A DNA stretch of 51,174 nt from Bacilli bacterium (lineage in GTDB: Bacteria > Bacillota_I > Bacilli_A > RF39 > UBA660), in contig JAFYER010000011.1 in the NCBI GenBank assembly GCA_017544165.1, forward strand, positions 1-51,174. Direction: 5' to 3'. The notes beneath the pieces were generated by a model. It was given only the letters and a program-made list of their open reading frames with translations, made no database searches and was not told the DNA's origin. Of this stretch, positions 42,538 through 49,382 are shown piece by piece (within the stretch, counting starts at the first letter, position 1; each line of letters begins with the position of its first letter). A program made the translations under genes and the position numbers.

Positions 42538-43183
42538 ATCTAGTTAGTTTTTCCTCTTGCAAAGATCTTTGATATTTTTCTTCAATTGTGTCAGCTTGGC
42601 ATCGTAAATAACAAGCAGTTTGCCTATAGCCATCTTGACATTGCCCAGTTTTTTCTTCAAGTTCATTTGCTAAAGCTTCTAATTTTTCTCCTCTTTCGAA
42701 GAAATATAATGCTCTAAGGGAAGTAAAACCACGCATATTACGATTTTGACGCATAGCCTCTTCAAGATACCCTTTAATATAATCTGGTCTTGAAATTTGT
42801 TCGGTATGAACACCATTAGCTAACATTTCCGGTACTTTAATATTTAACAAAATCTCAAACCAAGCTGCTACAATGTGTCTATGAGAAAATTCAGTACTTG
42901 GTTCATCACTAAGCAAAATAGAGTAGTCTATTTCCCTATAGATACTTTCGGGATCTAATCCGGATAGGACTTGTTTCCAATATTCGCGAACATAAAAACG
43001 TTCATTTTCTTCTGCAGGTATTATACCTTTATTATTGCGATATTTTTCTTCAAAAGACTTTTTAGGAAATAACTCAAAAATGCAGTTTCCTTGATTATGC
43101 TCAGTTTTTAAGTGTTCTCCTGAGATAGAGTAGGTTTTATAAAAACTAGATTGCCAACCCCTGCGACTACTTGTGCCAATCAT
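42536..43183 (-). CDS. Unknown 215-residue cytoplasmic protein
   Basis: The start is clear (GGGAGG five bases before ATG 43181-43183, with TGTTATAAT further upstream). The protein has no membrane segment or signal. It is rich in Arg, Glu and Tyr, with the central stretch DYSILLSDEPSTEFSHRHI and a C-terminus of helices holding three Cys (GQCQDGY, TACYLRCQ). Codon usage seems similar to its neighbours but the composition is less Lys/Asn-rich. I do not recognise the family. It stands alone between two terminators. Confidence 0.75.
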   Translation of the reverse strand: MIGTSSRRGWQSSFYKTYSISGEHLKTEHNQGNCIFELFPKKSFEEKYRNNKGIIPAEENERFYVREYWKQVLSGLDPESIYREIDYSILLSDEPSTEFSHRHIVAAWFEILLNIKVPEMLANGVHTEQISRPDYIKGYLEEAMRQNRNMRGFTSLRALYFFERGEKLEALANELEEKTGQCQDGYRQTACYLRCQADTIEEKYQRSLQEEKLTR

Positions 43184-43248
43184 TTTTTCCTCCCAATATT
43201 ATCCCACTTTTTATCAACTATTATTATAACATGATAGTTAGAATTTGC

Positions 43249-43277
43249 AAAAAAAAACTCGAAATTAATTCGAGTAT
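43249..43277 (-). terminator. terminator of the tRNA-Arg gene
   Basis: ACTCGAA / TTCGAGT (43257-43263, 43269-43275) is followed on the minus strand by a run of T. Confidence 0.8.
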
Positions 43278-43284
43278 TTTTTAT

Positions 43285-43361
<77 letters not shown>

Positions 43362-43407
43362 ATCACGCTTAAGATTATATAATAAAACGGCTAAAATATC
43401 AAGTTTT

Positions 43408-44286
43408 TTAATTAAGCGTTATCGTGATATCCTCAATGTTATACGTATCCCTTAAGGATAGCGATATGGTATATTTTACTTTTTCTTCGATATCTTTTTC
43501 ATCTAAATTGGCAAGTAATAGATTATTGAAAGATAAATGGATAGCATTTTCCATGATTTGATAGTCTTTTAATTCATAAGAGGCATTTAAATAGCTAATT
43601 AAATTAGCTTCATAAATAGGCACACTTTTTAATTCGCTTACTATCACTTCAACAGCTTCTTTCGAGGTATTTGATATTTTAGTAATAGGAACATAGTAAT
43701 AATTATCATTATTTTTACTCAGATAATAGATTGTTGTTTTATTTGTACCCTTAATGTCATCGATATCATACGTTTTATTAATTCCATATTTTTTATCTAA
43801 AACCTCAGGAATATTATTAATAATTTGATTTTCTACAAAAAGCATTATTTTATCGACATTTTCAAGCTCGCAAAGAGAAAATATAAGACTTTCAACAGCT
43901 TTTTCAAATTTTTCTTGCTCAAGAGTTAATAATTCTTTTGAAAAATTGAGTTTTAATAATCCATCCTTTAACTCATACGATAATAATTTGGTGTTTTCCG
44001 GTATAATTCCCATAAAACCAATAGGTAAGTTAATGGAACTTACTGAATTAATAGTCAAAATGTCAATAATGTATTTGATATCCTCGAGTTTTTCATTTTT
44101 AATAGCCATAGTCCTTGCTACATAACCATTTTTATCCATGACATATATTGGCATTGATGGTTCATTTATATAGATGACTTCTTCGGGGATTTGATAATCA
44201 TTTTTAGGAAAAATGCATAATAGCAGTAGAATAAAAAGTGCAATAGTAGTCTTTATTATTTTTTGAAATGCATGTCTTTTTAACAT
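43408..44286 (-). CDS. gerM: GerM-like sporulation/germination lipoprotein-type protein
   Basis: This 292-residue protein has a signal anchor at residues 10-28 and two GerMN-type repeats (about 60-160 and 175-290). Each has the pattern DGLLKLNFSKELL or NAIHLSFNNLLL in its second half. GerM links mother-cell and forespore membranes and helps hold the SpoIIIAH-SpoIIQ channel in Bacillus. No lipobox Cys is obvious here. The start ATG 44284-44286 follows AAGGTG. It lies two genes from spoIIIAH, its known functional neighbour, and next to gerE as in Bacillus. Confidence 0.83.
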   Translation of the reverse strand: MLKRHAFQKIIKTTIALFILLLLCIFPKNDYQIPEEVIYINEPSMPIYVMDKNGYVARTMAIKNEKLEDIKYIIDILTINSVSSINLPIGFMGIIPENTKLLSYELKDGLLKLNFSKELLTLEQEKFEKAVESLIFSLCELENVDKIMLFVENQIINNIPEVLDKKYGINKTYDIDDIKGTNKTTIYYLSKNNDNYYYVPITKISNTSKEAVEVIVSELKSVPIYEANLISYLNASYELKDYQIMENAIHLSFNNLLLANLDEKDIEEKVKYTISLSLRDTYNIEDITITLN

Positions 44287-44330
44287 ATTATTCACCTTAT
44301 TAAAATATATTTATAAAATATTAATATATT

Positions 44331-44353
44331 CAAAAAAAGCCTATTAATAGGCT
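44331..44353 (-). terminator. terminator of gerE
   Basis: The palindrome AGCCTATTAATAGGCT (44338-44353) is followed on the minus strand by seven T. It separates gerE from gerM. Confidence 0.78.
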
Positions 44354-44562
44354 CAGTTAATTGAAATTGCTTGTAGTTTTAAAAGTTCAATGATGGCGTT
44401 ACATCTTCCTTTAACGCCGAGTTTTTGCATGGTATTTGAAATATGGTTACGAACTGTTTTTTCACTGATACCTAATTCTTTGGCAATTTCTTTGGTGGTT
44501 TTATTTAAAACTAAAAGTTCAAATATTTCTTGTTCCCTTTTAGTAAGTATTTTATTTTCCAT
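44353..44562 (-). CDS. gerE: Spore coat/germination transcription regulator GerE
   Basis: This 69-residue LuxR-type helix-turn-helix has no receiver domain. LTKREQEIFELLVLNKTTKE and ISEKTVRNHISNTMQKLGVK agree almost residue for residue with Bacillus GerE (74 aa), the last mother-cell regulator, which turns coat genes on or off. The start at 44562 follows AAAGGAAG. A longer frame from 44619 would pass through its own promoter. Its sigma-K-type promoter and terminator make it a one-gene unit. Confidence 0.92.
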   Translation of the reverse strand: MENKILTKREQEIFELLVLNKTTKEIAKELGISEKTVRNHISNTMQKLGVKGRCNAIIELLKLQAISIN

Positions 44563-44599
44563 AATACTTCCTTTCTTAATATATAAATCTTTTTCATTG

Positions 44600-44626
44600 T
44601 ATTTTATGAAAAAAAGCATATTAAGT
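44600..44626 (-). promoter_or_regulatory. sigma-K promoter of gerE
   Basis: On the minus strand GCAC, exactly 16 bases, then CATAAAATA matches the sigma-K consensus AC-N16-CATANNNTA in full. The leader to the gerE ATG is about 30 bases. gerE is sigma-K-dependent in Bacillus. Confidence 0.75.
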
Positions 44627-44643
44627 GCGGGAATTAGTAATAA

Positions 44644-45132
44644 TTATTGAAATTTAACAGTTATATACATCTGACTATCATATAGTTTTTGAACTCGAGA
44701 TATTATACTATTTGCTGTTTTAATGTCATCGTTTTTACTTGATATTGTAATATTAATTTTATTGCCTTCGATTTTAACACAAGATTCAAAATTAAATTCA
44801 TTTTTGATAATTCTTTCAATTTCAAGTGTTTTGCCTTTCTGAGAATTTAATAGTTGCAAAGTCTTATATGCATCATTCTTGTCATCGGCAGTGGCTGTTT
44901 CATCTAAAAGAACTTTTTGAGCTTCATCCATTTGTGATAATATTTTTTCTTCTTCTTCGACTTTCATGGCAATAATAATATCTGACTCTGTAACCTCGAT
45001 AGCGCTTGAGGTATCTGTGGTGTTACCCGAAAAAACGGTGAGTGCATCACTTGGCATTGATACATAATAAATTCCTAAAATGATAATCAATGAAAAAAGG
45101 GTTATAAACCATAAACTTTGTTTGTTAATCAT
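44644..45132 (-). CDS. spoIIIAH: Stage III sporulation protein AH
   Basis: This 162-residue protein starts INKQSLWFITLFSLIIILGIYYVSMP, the usual SpoIIIAH anchor (in two blocks, residues 2-15 and 16-27). It has an extracytoplasmic helix (about 55-110) and the YscJ/FliF-like ring-building fold (about 105-162, NEFNFESCVKIEGNKINITI). Its ring meets SpoIIQ across the septum to feed the forespore. It is normally the last gene of an eight-gene spoIIIA operon; here it stands alone. A sigma-E-like promoter lies upstream and AGGAGG precedes the ATG. Confidence 0.88.
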   Translation of the reverse strand: MINKQSLWFITLFSLIIILGIYYVSMPSDALTVFSGNTTDTSSAIEVTESDIIIAMKVEEEEKILSQMDEAQKVLLDETATADDKNDAYKTLQLLNSQKGKTLEIERIIKNEFNFESCVKIEGNKINITISSKNDDIKTANSIISRVQKLYDSQMYITVKFQ

Positions 45133-45155
45133 TTCTTTCCTCCTATAACTGTTAA

Positions 45156-45184
45156 ATTATATTTAATAGATTGTAAAAATATGC
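45156..45184 (-). promoter_or_regulatory. sigma-E-like promoter of spoIIIAH
   Basis: On the minus strand GCATATT (45178-45184) matches the sigma-E -35 KMATATT fully. After 14 bases AATATAAT (45156-45163) matches CATACANT at five of seven fixed positions. spoIIIA genes are sigma-E targets in Bacillus. Confidence 0.55.
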
Positions 45185-45298
45185 TTGTAAATTATTTGCC
45201 CATTAAATGTTAATTTTTCGTAAAAATTTTGTTTTTTTCACTCAAAAAAAAGGAAATGAGAAAGAAACTCGGTATATGTATAGGTGAAGGGAGGAAAA

Positions 45299-47350
45299 AT
45301 GAAACAAAAATTAGTAGTAGTAAAACAAAGTGATATAAAAGACTGTGGACCTTGCTGTCTTCAGTCAATTATTCGCTACTATGGTGGGTATGTTTCTTTA
45401 GAAAAGATTAGAGAAGATTGTAGTACCTCGCTGAGAGGAACAACAGTTTATCATTTAGTTAAAAGTGCCCGTAAGTATGGTTTTGATGCATTGGCCAAAA
45501 AATATCTAGATAAAAACATCGACCAAATAAAACTTCCAGCAATAATTCATGTCCATTATGATAGTGGCTTAGATCACTTCATGTGTCTTTATGAAATAAA
45601 AAATGATAAACTCATTTTGATGAATCCTGCTAAAGGGAAAGTTGTTATGAACATTAATGATTTTTATCAAATCTTTACGGGTGTAACCATTGAACTTAGC
45701 CCTAAAAATGAAATTATTTATATTTCAAAAAGCGCAAGTCTTTCAAGTTTGTTTTTAAAGATTATTATTCAAAATAAAGTACTAGTTTTTAAATTGTTGC
45801 TAAGCAGTATGTTATTAATAATATCGACAATTATTTATAGCTTTTATTTTAAATTTAATTATGAGCTATTAACATCTGCAGGTAATATAAGACTTACTAT
45901 TATGATATTATTTCTATTAATAGTATCTTTTAGAATAATAGTGGCTTATTTAAAAACATTTTTTGAAAATGTTTTAAATAAAAATATTGATATATCACTA
46001 TTAAATCAATTTTTGAATCACATTTTTAGCCTCCCTTTAAGGGTTATTAACAATAAATCAACAGGTGAAATAATAACTAGAATTAATGAATTATATAACC
46101 TTAAAGATTTATTCTCACAAATATTTATTAACTTATTTGTTGAATTCATTCTTGCTCTAGGTGCTTTTGTAATACTAATATTCATAAACCCTAGATTAAC
46201 ATTGATTGTAATAATAATGCTATTGTTATATTTACTATTTGCCGTAATTATTAGTTCTTATCTTTATCAAAGAATTAATCAAAATATCGATATACAAACA
46301 GAATTTAATGCAAAACTAATTGATAATATCAACATGATTAATTCCTATAAGAATTTAAATTTGGAAAAGAAGGCAAAAAGCAGTAATAGCAAAAATATCA
46401 ATAAGTTAATATGTGATAATTATGATTTAAATAATAAAATGAATGCTATTAACTTGATAAAAAATAGTATTTTGGAAATAGGTATTTTTATTTTAAACAC
46501 TTATGGTTTTTATTTAATATGGCAAGGAAGATTTACTTTTATTGATTTAGTTTTAATTAATAACGTTATTAATTATCTGATTGAACCAATTCAAAATGCG
46601 GTTAATATCTTACCAAAAATAAATTTTTTACGAGCTAGTTATTTAAAAATATGTGATTTTATTGATATTAATGAAGAAGAGTTGGGAAAAAATGAAAGTT
46701 TTATTAATGGCGATATCGAATTTAATAATGTGTCATTTTCTTATAATAACTATGTTGATAACTTAAAAAATGTTAGTTTTAAAATAAATCAATGTGAAAA
46801 AGTCTTACTTAATGGTAAAAGCGGCTGTGGAAAGAGTACTATTTGTGCTCTTTTAGATAAGATTTATGATCCAAAATCGGGAACAATTTCAATTGCTGGC
46901 AAAAATATTTTAGACTACAATATAGGTACTATACGTCAAAATATTACATATGTAAGTCAAAAAGAAGCCATAGTTACTGGCACAATTAAAGATAATATTC
47001 TTTTTACTGGAGGTAATTCCAAGAATTTTGATTTAGTAAACAAGATTTGCTTAATCGAAGACATTGTTAGCAAGAAAAAATTTCGTTATGAAAGTGGTAT
47101 AGATGGCAACTATAGTGATCTTTCAGGGGGCGAAAAACAAAGAATTATTTTGGCAAGAGCTCTTTTGAAAAATAGTAAGATTCTTTTATTAGATGAAGCT
47201 TTAAGTGAAGTTGATAATGAAACTGAAGAAAAGATTATATGCAATATATATAAGTATTTTCCTCATAAAACCATTATCTACATATCTCATAAAAATCATG
47301 ATAGATTATTTGATAGGGTAATAAATCTTGAAAGTGTTAGTAATACATAA
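45299..47350 (+). CDS. Peptidase C39-ABC peptide exporter
   Basis: This 683-residue bacteriocin/peptide-type processing exporter has an N-terminal C39 domain (1-135) with Gln10, catalytic Cys16 in KDCGPCCL and His93 in GLDHFMCL. The third triad position is Asn109 (MNPAKG) where active enzymes usually have Asp. The membrane domain (about 155-440, six helices) follows, then the ATPase with NGKSGCGKST, LSGGEKQR and ILLLDEALSEVD. It should cut after a double-glycine leader and export the core. The GGGAGG SD fixes the ATG at 45299. The small precursor at 47440 is the natural substrate. Confidence 0.92.
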   Translation: MKQKLVVVKQSDIKDCGPCCLQSIIRYYGGYVSLEKIREDCSTSLRGTTVYHLVKSARKYGFDALAKKYLDKNIDQIKLPAIIHVHYDSGLDHFMCLYEIKNDKLILMNPAKGKVVMNINDFYQIFTGVTIELSPKNEIIYISKSASLSSLFLKIIIQNKVLVFKLLLSSMLLIISTIIYSFYFKFNYELLTSAGNIRLTIMILFLLIVSFRIIVAYLKTFFENVLNKNIDISLLNQFLNHIFSLPLRVINNKSTGEIITRINELYNLKDLFSQIFINLFVEFILALGAFVILIFINPRLTLIVIIMLLLYLLFAVIISSYLYQRINQNIDIQTEFNAKLIDNINMINSYKNLNLEKKAKSSNSKNINKLICDNYDLNNKMNAINLIKNSILEIGIFILNTYGFYLIWQGRFTFIDLVLINNVINYLIEPIQNAVNILPKINFLRASYLKICDFIDINEEELGKNESFINGDIEFNNVSFSYNNYVDNLKNVSFKINQCEKVLLNGKSGCGKSTICALLDKIYDPKSGTISIAGKNILDYNIGTIRQNITYVSQKEAIVTGTIKDNILFTGGNSKNFDLVNKICLIEDIVSKKKFRYESGIDGNYSDLSGGEKQRIILARALLKNSKILLLDEALSEVDNETEEKIICNIYKYFPHKTIIYISHKNHDRLFDRVINLESVSNT

Positions 47351-47439
47351 ACATAAACTCTGACGCAGTATTCTTTAGTTATTATTACTTGTTAACCCTT
47401 AAAAATAAAAGTATCTCAAATACTTTAGAAAGGAGCAAA

Positions 47440-47574
47440 GTGGAAATTTTACGTGAAGATGAATGTCTAGAATATAGTGGTGGAGCCAAATTTAGCATTG
47501 CCTTGGGTGCTGCTTTATCAGCATTAGGTGCTTTTATTCTAGGTGTTATCGATGGGCAAATCAAGCTCAAATGA
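47440..47574 (+). CDS. Double-glycine leader peptide precursor (bacteriocin or signal candidate)
   Basis: This is a 44-residue ORF with GTG start and AGGAG four bases upstream. The 15-residue leader MEILREDECLEYSGG ends in Gly-Gly, with Glu at -8, Leu at -12 and Tyr at -4, in line with C39-processed leaders. The 29-residue core AKFSIALGAALSALGAFILG plus VIDGQIKLK is hydrophobic with several small-x3-small (GxxxG-like) spacings and a basic end, like membrane-active class II bacteriocins. It lies 89 bases after the C39 exporter and overlaps the next small ORF. Whether it kills or signals is unknown. Confidence 0.75.
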   Translation: MEILREDECLEYSGGAKFSIALGAALSALGAFILGVIDGQIKLK

Positions 47575-47699
47575 CAAAAACTCAAAAATACCGAATTTAT
47601 AAGGAATTCAAAAGGAAAACTTTTGATACAAATCCAATAAAAAGATGTAATTATGTTCATCAAATTGTTAGATTTAATGCTTACTTAATCATTGAATAA
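47571..47699 (+). CDS. 42-residue basic ORF coupled to the peptide precursor
   Basis: The ATG overlaps the precursor's TGA (ATGA at 47571-47574), the mark of translational coupling. The 42-residue product begins MTKTQKYRIYKEFKRKTFDT and ends VRFNAYLIIE. It is strongly basic in the first half, with one Cys and no clear membrane helix. It is too short and too compositionally plain to name. It could be an immunity or accessory peptide, or chance. No SD of its own is evident. Confidence 0.42.
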   Translation: MTKTQKYRIYKEFKRKTFDTNPIKRCNYVHQIVRFNAYLIIE

Positions 47700-47715
47700 T
47701 GATTGGAGGTGCATT

Positions 47716-48597
47716 ATGAATCTAGAAAGAATAAAGTTATCAGATATAGATAATTTTAAGAATCATCCATATAAAGTTGAGAATGATGAATCGTTAGAAG
47801 AATTAAAAGAGAGCATCAAAACAAGTGGTTTATTAAATCCTATAATTGTGCGACCAAAAGAAAATGGTAGATATGAAATGATATCAGGTCATAGGAGAAA
47901 ACTCGCATTAGAATTATTAGGTGAAAAAGAAGTTAATGCTACAGTCAAAGAACTTTCGGATGATGAAGCAACTATATTAATGGTGGATTCAAATATATCG
48001 AGAGAAAGAATATTACCTAGTGAAAAAGCAAAAGCATATAAAATGAAATATGATGCAATGAAGCAACAAGGTAAAAAAGTATCTGGACCCGAGGTCCAAA
48101 ATTCAGAAATTGAATCTGATAGGAATATAAGAAGATATATTAGGTTAACTAATCTAATTCCAGAATTACTTGAACTTGTTGATAACTCAGTTACACATGA
48201 TAAAAGAACATTCTTAACTATGGGAATTAAACCTGCTGTAGAGTTATCTTATTTAAATAAAGATGAACAAGAACTTGTTTATGCTAGTATTACTTATAAT
48301 GATTTAACTCCTAGTCATGGACAAGCTATTCAAATTAGAGAATTGAGTAAAAATAAAAAACTGGATTATGATTCTTTAGAAAATATATTAACCCAGAATA
48401 AGGGAAATCAAAATGAAAAAATATCCTTCAATAAGGAAAAGATAGAATCAGTATTACCTCTAGATTTATTAAAGAGAGATAAACGATACATTGAAAAATA
48501 TATTATCAATGCAATTGTTAAGTATAAAGAATTAAATCTTAAAGAAAAAGATTTAATTGATCTTAAAGGGGGTGATACAAATGATTTAGATTTGTAG
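47716..48597 (+). CDS. ParB/RepB/Spo0J-like DNA-binding protein
   Basis: This is a 293-residue protein. Residues 1-100 form the ParB N-terminal (CTP-binding) domain: LEELKESIKTSGLLNPIIVR and MISGHRRKLALELLG, the GxRR-like box. A helix-turn-helix-like middle (110-180) and a Lys-rich C-terminus follow. The form, with SGPEVQNS-type linkers and no parA nearby, resembles ParB-like proteins of integrative conjugative elements more than chromosomal Spo0J. The start is ATG 47716 after GGAGGTG. It may mark the left part of a mobile element. Confidence 0.85.
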   Translation: MNLERIKLSDIDNFKNHPYKVENDESLEELKESIKTSGLLNPIIVRPKENGRYEMISGHRRKLALELLGEKEVNATVKELSDDEATILMVDSNISRERILPSEKAKAYKMKYDAMKQQGKKVSGPEVQNSEIESDRNIRRYIRLTNLIPELLELVDNSVTHDKRTFLTMGIKPAVELSYLNKDEQELVYASITYNDLTPSHGQAIQIRELSKNKKLDYDSLENILTQNKGNQNEKISFNKEKIESVLPLDLLKRDKRYIEKYIINAIVKYKELNLKEKDLIDLKGGDTNDLDL

Positions 48598-48652
48598 CAT
48601 CCTAGTATAGTTATTAAATATACATTAAAATTATAGTAAGAGGTGAAATAGA

Positions 48653-49321
48653 ATGAAAAAAGTACTATTAACTCTTTCATCAATGATTCTACTAATTGGA
48701 GCTTTATTATTTCTTTTGTATCCAAAAAGCAAGTATAAAGAAGCAATTAACTATGAAGTTACAGAAAAAATAATTGAAGAAATTAAGGAGGATAAAGAAG
48801 ATGAAAATATTACAGAAATTAATGAAATTGACAATAACAATGTTGAAAATGACATTTCTAGCATTCATAACTCTAATAAGAATGATTTGGAGAGCAATAA
48901 TGCTAGTAACTCTAATGTCATAAAAAACAAGAATAAAACAGTAAAGGAAGTAAAAACAGAAACCAGTATTAATAATACAAATCAAGAACTTAAGGAAGAA
49001 ATAAAAGAGCCAGAAGTTCCTCAAAAGCAAGAAGAGGTTGAACCTCCAAAAGTAAAAGAGGAAGTTCGTGATGATTTTGTAGATACGAATAGTTGGTTTT
49101 ATTCAATACATCATGGTAAGATTGAAACATCTACTCAAAGTAAATGTTTATCTGCAGGGGAGGAAATAGCTTTTATTGATACTGTAGATATTAATTACTA
49201 TAGATGTTATGAAGTTACTTCAACAACAGGAAAAGTACTAGGATATTATTTAAATATCTTTTGCAACTCGGACAATTGTAATAGATATAAAAATCAAATA
49301 GATATGTCCAAATATAAATAA
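48653..49321 (+). CDS. Membrane-anchored extracytoplasmic protein with disordered linker
   Basis: This 222-residue protein has an N-terminal signal anchor (residues 3-22) and a long Glu/Lys/Asn-rich low-complexity linker (about 40-145). Its compact C-terminal domain of about 75 residues (NSWFYSIHHGKIET, YYRCYEVTSTTGKVLGYYL) holds four Cys (CLSAGEE, YYRCYEV, FCNSDNC), likely forming disulfides outside the cell. The family is not recognised. It lies between the ParB-like gene and a large adhesin and is probably part of the same element. AGGTG precedes the ATG. Confidence 0.72.
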   Translation: MKKVLLTLSSMILLIGALLFLLYPKSKYKEAINYEVTEKIIEEIKEDKEDENITEINEIDNNNVENDISSIHNSNKNDLESNNASNSNVIKNKNKTVKEVKTETSINNTNQELKEEIKEPEVPQKQEEVEPPKVKEEVRDDFVDTNSWFYSIHHGKIETSTQSKCLSAGEEIAFIDTVDINYYRCYEVTSTTGKVLGYYLNIFCNSDNCNRYKNQIDMSKYK

Positions 49322-49336
49322 ATAAATATTTAAAAT

Positions 49337-49359
49337 GCACCTTAATAGGTGTTTTTTTA
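49337..49359 (+). terminator. short terminator before the adhesin gene
   Basis: CACCT / AGGTG (49338-49342, 49347-49351) is followed by seven T. Confidence 0.65.
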
Positions 49360-49382
49360 ATGGAAAAATTTAGGGAGGAATT

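Noticed and set aside
45256-45333. Short ORF of about 25 codons overlapping the exporter start
   Set aside because: Its SD spacing is too short, it runs into the exporter gene and it has no Gly-Gly leader.
47385-47663. 92-residue frame antisense to the double-glycine peptide
   Set aside because: The plus-strand frame has an SD, a leader motif and a fitting neighbour; the minus frame has none of these.
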